Below, in pieces: positions 1-9,341 of a stretch of 64,000 bases of DNA (its first letter is position 1; every line of letters begins with the position of its first letter). The DNA is from Sulfobacillus thermosulfidooxidans DSM 9293 (lineage in GTDB: Bacteria; Bacillota; Sulfobacillia; Sulfobacillales; Sulfobacillaceae), in assembly GCF_900176145.1 (NCBI RefSeq), contig NZ_FWWY01000001.1, positions 377,517 to 441,516 of the forward strand, read 5' to 3'. Under the pieces are notes generated by a model. That model was not told where the DNA came from, made no database searches, and was given only the letters and a program-made list of their open reading frames with translations. Both the position numbers and the translations under genes were made by a program.

Positions 1-184
1 TTACGGCTTCCCCAAAAATGACACCCAATAAGGCACTAAACGATAAAGCCAGAGCGGCGCCAATAAATACGGATAATGCGGAATTGCTTTGAGCTGACAG
101 GGTCATCACACTCAGTTGTGTTTTATCCCCTAATTCGGCAAAGAAAATTAATCCAAAGGTTGACAACATCACTTTCCAATCCAC
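1..184 (-). CDS. UPF0016/GDT1-family cation transporter, 3' end outside window
   Basis: The leftward frame starts at a GTG (184) with an AGGGA-type ribosome site just upstream and runs open off the left edge for 61 codons. The peptide begins VDWKVMLSTFGLIFFAELGDKTQ. The E-x-G-D-K-T-Q signature inside the first hydrophobic helix is the hallmark of the UPF0016/GDT1/TMEM165 family, which exports or exchanges Mn2+/Ca2+ at the membrane. A second hydrophobic stretch follows. Only about a third of a normal protein is visible. Members of this family are often behind a yybP-ykoY manganese riboswitch; I looked for it in 185-372 and did not find a match. Confidence 0.8.
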   Translation of the reverse strand, partial: MDWKVMLSTFGLIFFAELGDKTQLSVMTLSAQSNSALSVFIGAALALSFSALLGVIFGEAV

Positions 185-387
185 CCAAATCCCTCCCCGC
201 TTGAGCTTGTGCTTCGTCCTCCCCATCTCTTAGGATACCTATGACAGGTAGCACCATTTCATGAACGAAAAGGGGATGGGTTATGGCATTTCTCTTTGCA
301 TGCTGGCTTATTGTGTAAGGTCCTCCGGGTGCTGAATGATGCTATAATGACGCTTTAAGCGGTTCACGAATTTTGGGAGGCAAAGAC

Positions 388-1023
388 ATGTGGGACATCC
401 TCAATATCTTGGGCACCATGGCATTTGCCATATCGGGGGCTCTTGTTGCCATTGAAGAAAACTATGATATTTTTGGGATTTTTGTCTTAAGCTTTATTAC
501 CGCTTTCGGCGGCGGAGCTATCCGGAACCTCTTGATTGGCCTTCCTCTCCAACTATTGTGGAGTCAATCAGCATTATTCAAGACCGCACTGCTGACGACG
601 CTTGTCATCCTGCTTCTTCCCACAATATGGCTTAAACGGTGGCCCTTGATTCTGATCTTTTTCGATGCCGTGGGTCTAGGAGCCTATGCGATTGAAGGAG
701 CCCTCTACGCTGTTTCAGCCCATCATGGATTGGCAACGGTCATTGTGGCAGCAACCTTGACTGGAATAGGCGGAGGCATGTTACGCGATGTCCTCGCGGG
801 ACGCAAACCTTTTGTGTTACAACATGACGAATATTATGCCATCTGGACCATTTTAGGCGGCATGGCGATTGGACTAAAATGGGTCCAAAGTCCTGTTCAA
901 CTCTATATTCTGTTGGGTTCGATTGTTAGCTTGCGTATGATATCGGTCATCTTTCACTGGCGGGTACCACACCATCTCTTCACGCAATGGAGCCGGCAAA
1001 AAAGCCAATCACCGACTCCTTAA
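388..1023 (+). CDS. TRIC-channel/UPF0126 (YicG-like) membrane protein
   Basis: This 211-residue protein of about seven membrane helices contains two copies of the family's internal repeat. The first has 'AISGALVAI...FGIFVLSFITAFGGGAIRNLL' and the second 'DAVGLGAYAIEGA...GIGGGMLRDVLAG'. Glycine-rich GGG motifs kink the pore helices of prokaryotic TRIC trimeric cation channels, so a cation channel role is inferred from the family. The ATG at 388 is preferred over an in-frame TTG at 373 because GGGAGG lies seven bases before it. It stands alone, divergent from the UPF0016 gene, with a TATAAT-like box near 353. Confidence 0.85.
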   Translation: MWDILNILGTMAFAISGALVAIEENYDIFGIFVLSFITAFGGGAIRNLLIGLPLQLLWSQSALFKTALLTTLVILLLPTIWLKRWPLILIFFDAVGLGAYAIEGALYAVSAHHGLATVIVAATLTGIGGGMLRDVLAGRKPFVLQHDEYYAIWTILGGMAIGLKWVQSPVQLYILLGSIVSLRMISVIFHWRVPHHLFTQWSRQKSQSPTP

Positions 1024-1043
1024 ATTCGTCGATTCGTCATGCG

Positions 1044-3413
1044 TTAAGAAGTTTTAATTAAATCGAGACGGTAGTTTTGGCCCTCCCAGTGTCCTGCTTC
1101 CGGCCAATAAAACGTAAATTCCACCATGTCCTGTCCTTTGAGATCGACATCGAGAAAGTACACGCCTAACCCGTTGTCCCTCATGTCCTGCATCTCGTGA
1201 GTTTTCCATTCATTTGTGGTAAAAACACACTGTGCAAATTGGGGCACAACAATCCGTAGGGTTTCATCACTGGCATAAAAGTGATGGCGCTTATGATTAA
1301 ATTGCCAAAACACCATGGCAGAGTGCGTTGGATGCACCGTGTAACGCATTCTGACCACGTCCGGTAACTCAAACACGCGGCCATCCATGGCCGACCGCAG
1401 TAATTTGATATATTCCGCATGAGCCCAAACTAAAGGCATAGCGGATCCTGAAGGACGGCCAAAGTAGAGTTCTTTTTCAGGGATATCGGGTTGATCCCAA
1501 ACTTGCTCGGGAATCATTCCCCCTACACTAGAGGCTCCTTCCATGGCTTTTAAATAGGGCTCGGGAGACTCTCCCAGGGCTAGCGCATAATGCCCTCTCT
1601 CTCCAGCCAATAAGGGCCACAGACGTCCTTGACCCGCACCTTGAAATGGGGATCCGTCAGGCATTTCGCCATATCCATCATGATTATACCGATGCCATAA
1701 GGGCCCATAGGGCAAATCGACCTTTAACACGGCATCATAGGCGGCTACTGAATCCACAATGTGGGGATCGCGTGGTGATTTTAGGCCGTAACGGACCAGT
1801 TCCAAAAATCCGCCGTCAATCACGGCTTCTTCCGGATATTGATTCGGTTCGCCTGGTAACACATTCTTGATGGGAACATAGCCATGTTCCACCCGACCAT
1901 CGGGACTGGGCGGAACGGAGACATGAATGCGGACATAATGACGCGGAAAACGGGGATCCACTTGCCCATGCTCGGTAAAAGTCCATTTGTCAATGCGACC
2001 TTGCCAATAATCGGCCAGATGCTCACAAAATTCGGCAATATTGTCATCGCCTTGCTGACGGGCTAAATCAGCGCCCAGAACTAAGGCACTAATCGTGGCG
2101 GCTAATGTGGAGGGCGAATACCCACCATCTTCTTCCCACCGGTCTTGTTGTGTTACCGGACCCGATAGACAAATATAACGGAGAGCTTTTTTGACCATGC
2201 CGTAAACCGCCCGTTGATTTTTTATATCTTTTAATTGCCATAAATGATAGGCTAAATGAATGGGAAAAGCAGTTTCGTCAAGCTGAGATCCTGACCAATA
2301 GGGTACACCGTCCAACCAAAAATTCTGCGGCCATGATCCATCAGCCTTCTGCGTCGCAATCAGAAACAGTAATGCCTGCCATGCCGCCTCAATGTCTCCC
2401 AAGGCAATAAATGCCTGGGCGGCTTCGACCATGTCCCTTGGCCACACCAAATGGTACCCACCCATATTGCCATCCCCCGCAGCATTACCCCAGGGAATTG
2501 ATAAGGATGCAATGATGCCTCCGGGAAATAATTTGCCGTGGTGAATTTTTAGAACCATGGCCGAAATGCGCTGCTCACGACTATGGGGGTCATCATAGGG
2601 TAAAAGACCACTTAAACCGCTCATATATTCACGCCACTGTTGAATATAGCGTTGTTCAATCGTGTAATAGGGATGCAATAGCGCTAAGGATGCCGTAAAT
2701 TTGGCTTCTTGGATGCTCCGCCCAAAAGCCAGAGCAATCATCTGTTCGGGTTCTGTTAAATCCAGTTCTGCGGTTAATGCCACATTACCGTCTAAAGCCT
2801 CATCATAGGCTTCCAGAGTCCGCCGGTAATATAGTTGTGTCCAGCCATCGGATGCTCCCACATAACCGACACTGCACGATTTGAATTTTGCAGTCGATTG
2901 AATGCATAATGCCGTAGCTTCCCGCCAAGCCAATAATGCTGGCTCTTCACGCAAGGTGATAATTTGCGCGTTATTATGTGCTCCCTGATTGCCAATATGG
3001 GGTGCGACTAACAAAAAAACTCGAAAGTCTTCAATCGATCCGTGGAGAACTTCAAAGCGAAACTGTTGAATAACGACATTGCCGTCGGGCCATGTGACAA
3101 TTCGTTTGATAATCCGAAACGTGCCTTGAGGATCGGTATTAATGAGTTCAAAAGCGGGCGCATCAGGATCTATATAATGAAAATCGTGCCGCAAATCCCG
3201 TTTTTCTTCCAGAAACCGGCCATCACGAGTGAGGACAAGAAATTGCGCGTCGCGGGTATTGGCCTGATCCATCCGAGGAAAATAGATTTCATTTAAAATT
3301 CCATGCGATAAGGTAAACCATACGCGCGAGGTTCCGGCAATGGATGTGCCGACCGCCATTTTATCACTACTGGTCCACCGGGGTTCGAGTCCTGGTGCTC
3401 CGGGTGCCTGCAT
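1044..3413 (-). CDS. Glycoside hydrolase family 15 glucoamylase/glucodextranase
   Basis: The 789-residue cytoplasmic-looking enzyme has no signal peptide. Residues ~5-260 resemble the beta-sandwich N domain of bacterial glucodextranase/glucoamylase ('GTSRVWFTLSHGILNEIYFPRMD'). Residues ~290-680 form the (alpha/alpha)6 GH15 barrel, with 'HLVWPRDMVEA', the acid motif 'QLDETAFPIHL' and the base motif 'PEQVWDQ'. A C-terminal stretch after the barrel is probably another beta domain. It should release glucose from the non-reducing ends of alpha-glucans. The ATG at 3413 has GGGAGGGG upstream; a TTG one codon earlier is less likely. A second, unrelated-looking GH15 gene lies at the right edge of the window. 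Confidence 0.9.
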   Translation of the reverse strand: MQAPGAPGLEPRWTSSDKMAVGTSIAGTSRVWFTLSHGILNEIYFPRMDQANTRDAQFLVLTRDGRFLEEKRDLRHDFHYIDPDAPAFELINTDPQGTFRIIKRIVTWPDGNVVIQQFRFEVLHGSIEDFRVFLLVAPHIGNQGAHNNAQIITLREEPALLAWREATALCIQSTAKFKSCSVGYVGASDGWTQLYYRRTLEAYDEALDGNVALTAELDLTEPEQMIALAFGRSIQEAKFTASLALLHPYYTIEQRYIQQWREYMSGLSGLLPYDDPHSREQRISAMVLKIHHGKLFPGGIIASLSIPWGNAAGDGNMGGYHLVWPRDMVEAAQAFIALGDIEAAWQALLFLIATQKADGSWPQNFWLDGVPYWSGSQLDETAFPIHLAYHLWQLKDIKNQRAVYGMVKKALRYICLSGPVTQQDRWEEDGGYSPSTLAATISALVLGADLARQQGDDNIAEFCEHLADYWQGRIDKWTFTEHGQVDPRFPRHYVRIHVSVPPSPDGRVEHGYVPIKNVLPGEPNQYPEEAVIDGGFLELVRYGLKSPRDPHIVDSVAAYDAVLKVDLPYGPLWHRYNHDGYGEMPDGSPFQGAGQGRLWPLLAGERGHYALALGESPEPYLKAMEGASSVGGMIPEQVWDQPDIPEKELYFGRPSGSAMPLVWAHAEYIKLLRSAMDGRVFELPDVVRMRYTVHPTHSAMVFWQFNHKRHHFYASDETLRIVVPQFAQCVFTTNEWKTHEMQDMRDNGLGVYFLDVDLKGQDMVEFTFYWPEAGHWEGQNYRLDLIKTS

Positions 3414-3607
3414 CAAATCCCCTCCCTACCTTTGTTGTACGAACAAAGAAACTGCCTCAATGTCTTGTTTCTTTTCATTATGCATGAGTACCACAACGAA
3501 AAGGTTGGTCTATCAGGATTAAAAGCCGTGAAATTTTTGCAATGGGCTGAGGGCTGTACCCTGATCCCGTTTTGTCGACAGTTGAATCCACCCTCATCGG
3601 CCGACGT

Positions 3608-4315
3608 TCATTTTGGGATTTCCGCCATCCAAAGAGGATTATCGATGATGACCCCATCAATCCCATGATGAATCCATTCAGTCATGACCTGAGCGTTTTG
3701 AAGATTCCATACGGCGAGACGATAGCCGGCCTGGTGATAACGGTTTAGCGATTCCAGATTTAAAAACGGTGCCGCAACGTGAACGGCATCGACATGCACG
3801 AGGCTTGCAAACTCTTCTGGATCCGGCAACCAACTCGCCCACAGGGCAGCGCGCGAAATATGTGGCAAACGTTTTTCTAAAAGCGTTAATAAGGTTCCAC
3901 TAAATGATGAAAAAAGAATGCGATTTTTCCAATGATCATGCTCCATGATAGGAACTAAACGATCTACAAAAAGGGCATCCAACGGCCCTTGTTCTTTCAG
4001 CTCTAAATTCATGAATAATCCCTGGGGCAATTGGGCCAAATCTTCGAGGCGGTTCATCCTGCCTTGAGTCAGTACCTGTATCTCTAACCAGTCGAGATCT
4101 TTAATCAATATGGGCTGCCCATCTACTCCCCGCAATGCTGCATCATGAGCCAAGACAATGGTACCATCTCGAGCCATTTGCAAATCGCATTCAATCCCGT
4201 GAGCGCCAGCATGGTACGCGTCGAAAAATGCCGGCAGACTATTCTCCGGATACCGGGCCGCGTAACCGCGATGTGCCCATATCAATGGTTTCATTTGTTT
4301 ATAACCCCAAAACAT
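3608..4315 (-). CDS. Glycerophosphodiester phosphodiesterase
   Basis: This 235-residue enzyme starts the mature fold with 'IWAHRGYAARYPENSLPAF', the GDPD signature, followed by 'GIECDLQMARDGTIVLAHDAAL'. These supply the catalytic histidines and the acidic Ca2+/Mg2+ ligands. It ends with 'AVWNLQNAQVMTEWIHHGIDGVIIDNP', the usual last strand. It hydrolyses glycerophosphodiesters to glycerol-3-phosphate and an alcohol. AAGGAG lies nine bases before the ATG at 4315, which makes earlier in-frame starts unlikely. No signal peptide is visible. It is divergent from the binding-protein gene at 4645 and probably a single-gene unit. Confidence 0.9.
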   Translation of the reverse strand: MFWGYKQMKPLIWAHRGYAARYPENSLPAFFDAYHAGAHGIECDLQMARDGTIVLAHDAALRGVDGQPILIKDLDWLEIQVLTQGRMNRLEDLAQLPQGLFMNLELKEQGPLDALFVDRLVPIMEHDHWKNRILFSSFSGTLLTLLEKRLPHISRAALWASWLPDPEEFASLVHVDAVHVAAPFLNLESLNRYHQAGYRLAVWNLQNAQVMTEWIHHGIDGVIIDNPLWMAEIPK

Positions 4316-4644
4316 GTCCGCATGCTCCTTCAATGACAAAATCACGAGACAACATGAGACTTTGGCCGCTACATTCTAAAGATTTAAATCTCATTTCACT
4401 ATAGCAAAAGCGATCGCAGTCTGCGGCTTAGATCTATGGAGAACATGGTTGGAAAACCGCGTAAATGTCATGGCGAAATAGGACTAATATCTGGAGGAAA
4501 TTCGAAAAAATTGTCGAATATGTATAATTATTCTTTGTTAATTGCATAGCTGAAGTTAGATTAAATCTATCCCCATTCTTATCAAAGGTTATTGTGATTG
4601 TTGACTAGAATCATCTGCATGAACATTCAGGAGGCTGATGAAAA

Positions 4645-6372
4645 TTGTCCCCACGTAAATCTCTTATTCTAACCTCAAGTCTCGTGCTATCCCTAATCTC
4701 GGCGGGATGCGGAAATCAGACATCGGCTCCAACCAAGACCGTCGTCAAAGGAGGGACGGCCGTCATTGCCTTAGCCCCACAAACATCGCCCAACTGGTTC
4801 TTCCCCATACGTGCAGTGGGATTTGGCTCGGATGTCAATATGCAGGTCGAGAATTTGATGTACAAACCGTTGTTGGATATTACCCCAACAGATGGGATTG
4901 ATTTCGCTCATTCTCTTGTCTCGAGTATTACAGTATCTCATAATGATACCGTTTTTACTCTGCACCTGAGTTCACGCTACCGTTGGTCAAATAATCAACC
5001 TATTACAGCGCAGGATGTGTTATTTGCCTGGAATCTTATCCAAACAACGAGTTCATCCAATCCCCATTTACCGTGGAGCCACGCCGGTAGTGGTGTTGGC
5101 GGAATTCCGGAATTGTGGAAAAACGTTTCCGCTATCAATCCAACAACCGTTCAAATTACGCTAAAATCTTCTGTCAATCCGATTTGGTTTGAACATAATG
5201 GTTTAGCCCAGATTACTCCCCTGCCGGTTGCCGTATGGGATAAATATCCTCATAACATCATCAAGGAATTGGCCTACATCAAATCGGTCGCCAATTCTCC
5301 AGGGGCTGAGCCCTATCACGTGGTCGATGGGCCTTATCAGTTTGCCAGTATGGAGCCCAATAATAACTGGACATTTATTCCCAATCCCCATTATGGAGGA
5401 CACAAATCATCACTGGCTAAAGTGATTTTCCAATATGAAACCTCACCGCAGGCTGAATTTGAAGGGCTAAAAACCGGGACGATTACGGTCGGATATCTCC
5501 CCGCTTCATTATGGAACTCACGAACTCAACTGCACAATGACACCTTAACCACAGCGTATTTATTTGGCTTTAATTACTTGCAACCCAACTTAAATCCCGA
5601 GGCTCCAGGAGGCCTTGGAAAAGCTTTTGACTCCCGCTATGTGCGAGAAGCCTTACAAATGGGAATCAACCAACCCGGGATTATTTCCACGTTTTATCAT
5701 GGTTATGGTGTGGTAGAAGATAGTCCCATCCCCTCCGAGCCGCCCACGCATTTTTACGATAGTCAATTAAAGTCGCCACTCTATCCCTACAATCCTCAAG
5801 CTGGAAAACAATTGCTAGAAAAACATGGGTGGCACATGGTCAACGGTGTCATGACCAAAGGATCGACTCGCCTGGCATTTACTTTGACATATGTGAGTGG
5901 CAGCAACACGGTTAGTGATATTGCGCAGTTACTAAAAAGCAGCTGGGCCAAAGAAGGAATCGCGGTCACCTTGCAGTCACAGCCGTTCGACCAAATCATT
6001 GCCCAAGCCAACCAAAGCGATCCCAGTAAATGGAACATGGTTTGGTGGGGAGGGGGATGGACATATGAGCCAGACTTTTATCCCACCGGTGGAGGCTTGT
6101 TCAAAACAGGTGCCGGTGCCAATTTTGGTGGATATCATAGCTCCGTGATGGATCAATTAATCACCAAAACCTATGAACCCGGAACACCTCATCAAATCCA
6201 ACAACGTCTCGATGCTTACCAAAAATGGGCCGCCCAGGATTTGCCCGTGTTGTGGATGCCGTGGACGCCATCTTTTAATGTGCATGCCAACACCTTGCAT
6301 GGCTCCGTCAAAACCTTTAATCCGGTCTCAGATCTGTATTCTCCCAATTATTGGACTCTGTCTCCGTCGTAA
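4645..6372 (+). CDS. ABC transporter family 5 substrate-binding lipoprotein
   Basis: The 575-residue protein opens with a lipoprotein signal peptide ending in the lipobox L-I-S-A-G-C (Cys at about residue 22). It then has the SBP_bac_5 fold of oligopeptide/dipeptide/nickel-binding proteins: 'LMYKPLLDI...FTLHLSSRYRWSNNQPITAQDVLFAWNLI' and a distal 'PDFYPTGGGLFKTGAGANFGGYHSSVMDQLI'. It should sit on the outer face of the membrane and deliver peptides or similar ligands. The start is TTG: AGGAGG at 4629-4634 is ten bases upstream, and the nearby ATG at 4638 reads into a stop after six codons. No permease or ATPase genes are adjacent, so its partners must lie elsewhere. Confidence 0.9.
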   Translation: MSPRKSLILTSSLVLSLISAGCGNQTSAPTKTVVKGGTAVIALAPQTSPNWFFPIRAVGFGSDVNMQVENLMYKPLLDITPTDGIDFAHSLVSSITVSHNDTVFTLHLSSRYRWSNNQPITAQDVLFAWNLIQTTSSSNPHLPWSHAGSGVGGIPELWKNVSAINPTTVQITLKSSVNPIWFEHNGLAQITPLPVAVWDKYPHNIIKELAYIKSVANSPGAEPYHVVDGPYQFASMEPNNNWTFIPNPHYGGHKSSLAKVIFQYETSPQAEFEGLKTGTITVGYLPASLWNSRTQLHNDTLTTAYLFGFNYLQPNLNPEAPGGLGKAFDSRYVREALQMGINQPGIISTFYHGYGVVEDSPIPSEPPTHFYDSQLKSPLYPYNPQAGKQLLEKHGWHMVNGVMTKGSTRLAFTLTYVSGSNTVSDIAQLLKSSWAKEGIAVTLQSQPFDQIIAQANQSDPSKWNMVWWGGGWTYEPDFYPTGGGLFKTGAGANFGGYHSSVMDQLITKTYEPGTPHQIQQRLDAYQKWAAQDLPVLWMPWTPSFNVHANTLHGSVKTFNPVSDLYSPNYWTLSPS

Positions 6373-6379
6373 AATCATT

Positions 6380-6414
6380 CCCCGAAGACGGTCGCAAAAC
6401 GCCTGTCTTCGGGG
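6380..6414 (+). terminator. Hairpin after the binding-protein gene
   Basis: CCCCGAAGAC at 6380-6389 pairs perfectly with GTCTTCGGGG at 6405-6414 around a 15-base loop, eight bases after the stop codon. No U-run follows, so it may act as a weak terminator or an mRNA 3'-end stabiliser. Confidence 0.55.
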
Positions 6415-6502
6415 CTATCTGCTGGCTTATCACGCATCTTACGAATAGACAAAATTTTTCCTCTAATATTCGTTATACTCGTATCAAAAAGGAGTCTTAC
6501 GC

Positions 6503-8095
6503 ATGCACTCCCTTATTCATCGCCATAACTTATATGATCTTCTCCATCGGTCCGCTGCCCGTTATCCCGAAAAAATCGCGGTGATTAGCCCAACGTGTCG
6601 GCTTACCTACCGGGAATGGGAATGGGCGGCTAAAAATATGGCCCAATACCTTTTTCAGCAGGGATTCCATAAAGGGGACAAAATCGCGGTTGATGCCCGA
6701 AACTCCGCGGAATATGCGACGCTCATTTTCGCCGCTGCCCAATTGGGCGTAATCCTCGTTCCCATCAACTTCATGTTATCAGCCCACGAAATTGCTTACA
6801 TTTTGAGCCATGCTGAGGTCGATGGCATCATCAGCGACAGGGAATTTACCGAACGAATTGATAGGGCCATCTTATTACAACCCGATCTGGCTCCCCTCAC
6901 ACATCGTCTTTTTGTGCTGATTCCCCTCGAGGAGGCTAGGGGATGGGAGACATTCCCCGCTTTATCTTCTTTAGCTTCATCACCAAGTTTTACAGATTTC
7001 CCTGTCGATGGACCTTCAGGCGATGACCTGGCCCAAATCCTTTACACATCGGGAACAGAATCTCGTCCCAAAGGCGTTATGCTAACCCATAGCAATTTGA
7101 TTCACGAATATGTGAGTGTGGTCATCGACGGGGGATTTTCTGCAGACGATATTGTCCTACATGCTTTACCGTTTTACCATAGTGCACAACAACATGTGTT
7201 TTTAGGTCCTTATACCTACTTAGGCGCCACGCACGTCATTACATCGATGCCCCGTCCTGATATTATTCTCCCTCTCATTGCGGAAGAACGGGTTACGGAA
7301 TTCTTTGCACCACCAACCGTATGGATTAGCTTACTCCGCTCTCCCCTCTTCGATCAGTATGATTTAAGCTCTTTGACGAAAGGTCATTATGGTGCGGCGA
7401 TTATGCCTAAGGAAATTCTATTGGAACTCAGTCGACGGTTACCCCATACCCAATTTTGGAATTTTTACGGTCAAACCGAAATCGCTCCGTTAGCCACCGT
7501 CCTAAAACCTCAGGATCAGCTCAGAAAACTTGGATCATGCGGTCAACCAGCCCTCAATGTGGAAACAATTCTACTTGATGAGCATAATCATCCGGTACCG
7601 TGTAACGAGATTGGTGAAATATGCCACCGGAGTCCGCATATCATGCCGGGTTATTACCGCGATCCCGAAAAGACTCAAGAAGTCTTTCAAGGAGGATGGT
7701 TTCACAGTGGTGACTTAGGAATCATGGATGAAGAAGGCTATTTAACTGTGGTCGACCGTAAGAAAGATATGATTAAAACCGGTGGCGAAAATGTCGCCAG
7801 TCGCGAAGTCGAAGAAGTCATTTACCAATTGCCGGGGATTTTCGAAGTGGCTGTGATTGGTGTTCCCGATCCTTATTGGATCGAAAAGGTCGTGGCCGTG
7901 GTTGTCTTAAAAGACGGCACAACCATGAGTCCCTCCGATATCATTGCCTGGTGTCGGAAACATCTCGCCCCCTACAAAGTTCCTAAAGAGGTCATGATAG
8001 CCTCTTCCTTACCGAAAAATCCGACGGGAAAAATCTTAAAACGGGAACTGCGTCGGACTATAAGTGAAGATCCGGGTCAGATTTCAAAAGCTTAA
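6503..8095 (+). CDS. AMP-forming acyl-CoA synthetase
   Basis: The 530-residue enzyme has all core motifs of the adenylate-forming superfamily: the P-loop-like 'ILYTSGTESRPKGVMLTH', A5 'NFYGQTE', A7 'HSGDLGIMDEEGYLTVVDRKKDMIKTGGENV' and the C-terminal catalytic lysine in 'NPTGKILKREL'. It activates a carboxylic acid, probably a medium or long-chain fatty acid, to its acyl-CoA through an acyl-AMP. The chain length cannot be told from sequence by eye. AAAAGGAG precedes the ATG by about ten bases. It is followed by a strong convergent terminator and appears monocistronic. Confidence 0.9.
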   Translation: MHSLIHRHNLYDLLHRSAARYPEKIAVISPTCRLTYREWEWAAKNMAQYLFQQGFHKGDKIAVDARNSAEYATLIFAAAQLGVILVPINFMLSAHEIAYILSHAEVDGIISDREFTERIDRAILLQPDLAPLTHRLFVLIPLEEARGWETFPALSSLASSPSFTDFPVDGPSGDDLAQILYTSGTESRPKGVMLTHSNLIHEYVSVVIDGGFSADDIVLHALPFYHSAQQHVFLGPYTYLGATHVITSMPRPDIILPLIAEERVTEFFAPPTVWISLLRSPLFDQYDLSSLTKGHYGAAIMPKEILLELSRRLPHTQFWNFYGQTEIAPLATVLKPQDQLRKLGSCGQPALNVETILLDEHNHPVPCNEIGEICHRSPHIMPGYYRDPEKTQEVFQGGWFHSGDLGIMDEEGYLTVVDRKKDMIKTGGENVASREVEEVIYQLPGIFEVAVIGVPDPYWIEKVVAVVVLKDGTTMSPSDIIAWCRKHLAPYKVPKEVMIASSLPKNPTGKILKRELRRTISEDPGQISKA

Positions 8096-8139
8096 AGCGT
8101 GCCTGTCGCACCACATAAACCTACACATCGTGGTTTGAC

Positions 8140-8181
8140 GATCAAGACCCTCAGCATCCACAAATGCTGGGGGTCTTGATC
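8140..8181. terminator. Long bidirectional terminator between convergent genes
   Basis: The arms 8140-8157 and 8164-8181 form an 18-base-pair stem with a single G-T wobble and a six-base loop. It sits between the convergent acyl-CoA synthetase and thiO genes and can stop transcription from either side. There is only a short U-tract. Confidence 0.8.
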
Positions 8182-8210
8182 GATAAAGGCTTCATGCCGG
8201 CACAGACTTT

Positions 8211-9338
8211 TCACGATCTCCAAAAACGCTCAGGTAAAAACCCAGAGGGAGGCAACGTACCATTTTGTGCCCAGTTTAGGACCAAATCCCCTGTAATGGC
8301 CGATAATAGCACGCCATTGCGGTAATGTCCCGCTGCCACGTAAAGCCCTTGGCGTCCAGGCCATGGCCCCAAGATAGGAAGACCATCCGGCGCCATGGGC
8401 CTTAGTCCAGCCCAAATGGCTTGCCAATGCATCTGGGGAACTCGAGGACCAAAATAATGAAACGACTGAGCCAATTGAGCGACCCCATCCGCCGTGACTC
8501 GGTCATCAAATCCCGCATCATCTTCCGTCGCACCCAAAATCAATCGGCCATCGGGTTTGGGCACCACGTACCTGTGATGCGCGAAGACAATATGGCGTAT
8601 GGGAACTTCATCACTGGTTAACGCAAGAATTTGGCCACGGATGGGCTTAACGGGTAAGGCGCGCACCTCGTCCAATGTCGCCAAAATCGACTGAGCCCAT
8701 GAACCTGCAGCGACAATGACGGCTTTTTGAGCCCGGTACTGTCCCTTAGTGGTTTCGATTCCCAGAACATCCCCACTCTTTGATGTCAAAAAACGTTGGA
8801 CCATAACACCAAAACGACTTACCATGCCAGCATGATTTCCGGCCCGTACCAGAGCCTGTACCAATTTAGGACCATGTACCTGCATCTCATGAGGTGCATA
8901 TAAAGCCCCCACAGCATGTTGCATATCCGGTTCCAGATCTTTCAATTGTGCGGATGTGACCCATTCGACCGCCACTTTCGTCTTTTGCCAGCGATATAAC
9001 TCATGAAGGCGATTGGCTTCCACGTCATCTAACGCGGCTTGAATCACACCCGTTTGATGCAGATCGACATGCATCTGACTGGCTTCTTCAATTTCTTCGA
9101 TTAAGGCAGGATACCGAAGGAAACTCGCCTGTAGCAAATCGAAAAAAGGCACGGATGATCCCGCTTCGGCCGTTGGCGATAATATGCCCGCTGCAGCCCG
9201 CGATGCTTGGCCACCGGGCGGTCCCTGATCGACCAGCATGACCGAGTAGCCATGCGTCACTAAGCGGTACGCAATCATAGCGCCGATAATGCCGGCTCCG
9301 ACGACAATGAAGTCTTGGCTGTTTTGCATCTCCTCCAT
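8211..9338 (-). CDS. thiO: Glycine oxidase (FAD), thiamine thiazole pathway
   Basis: The 375-residue flavoprotein has the Rossmann dinucleotide motif 'FIVVGAGIIGAMIAYRL' near the N-terminus, the DAO-family 'GGQASRAAAGILSPTAEAG', and C-terminal 'WAGLRPMAPDGLPILGPWPGRQGLYVAAGHYRNGVLLSAITG'. ThiO oxidises glycine to dehydroglycine, which thiazole synthase uses in Gram-positive bacteria. It is the last gene of the riboswitch-controlled thi operon, three bases after the thiF stop. The ATG at 9338 has AAGGGG eight bases upstream. A second ATG three codons later is possible but too close to its GGAGGAG. Confidence 0.93.
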   Translation of the reverse strand: MEEMQNSQDFIVVGAGIIGAMIAYRLVTHGYSVMLVDQGPPGGQASRAAAGILSPTAEAGSSVPFFDLLQASFLRYPALIEEIEEASQMHVDLHQTGVIQAALDDVEANRLHELYRWQKTKVAVEWVTSAQLKDLEPDMQHAVGALYAPHEMQVHGPKLVQALVRAGNHAGMVSRFGVMVQRFLTSKSGDVLGIETTKGQYRAQKAVIVAAGSWAQSILATLDEVRALPVKPIRGQILALTSDEVPIRHIVFAHHRYVVPKPDGRLILGATEDDAGFDDRVTADGVAQLAQSFHYFGPRVPQMHWQAIWAGLRPMAPDGLPILGPWPGRQGLYVAAGHYRNGVLLSAITGDLVLNWAQNGTLPPSGFLPERFWRS

Positions 9339-9341
9339 TGG

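Noticed and set aside
185-372. Possible yybP-ykoY manganese riboswitch before the UPF0016 gene
   Set aside because: The conserved blocks of that RNA were not found on the minus strand; only a short ACCTGTCATAGGT hairpin is present.
3375-3405. tRNA T-arm-like sequence (GGTTCGAGTCC) on the plus strand
   Set aside because: It lies inside the N-terminal codons of the GH15 gene, and no acceptor, D or anticodon arms can be drawn around it.
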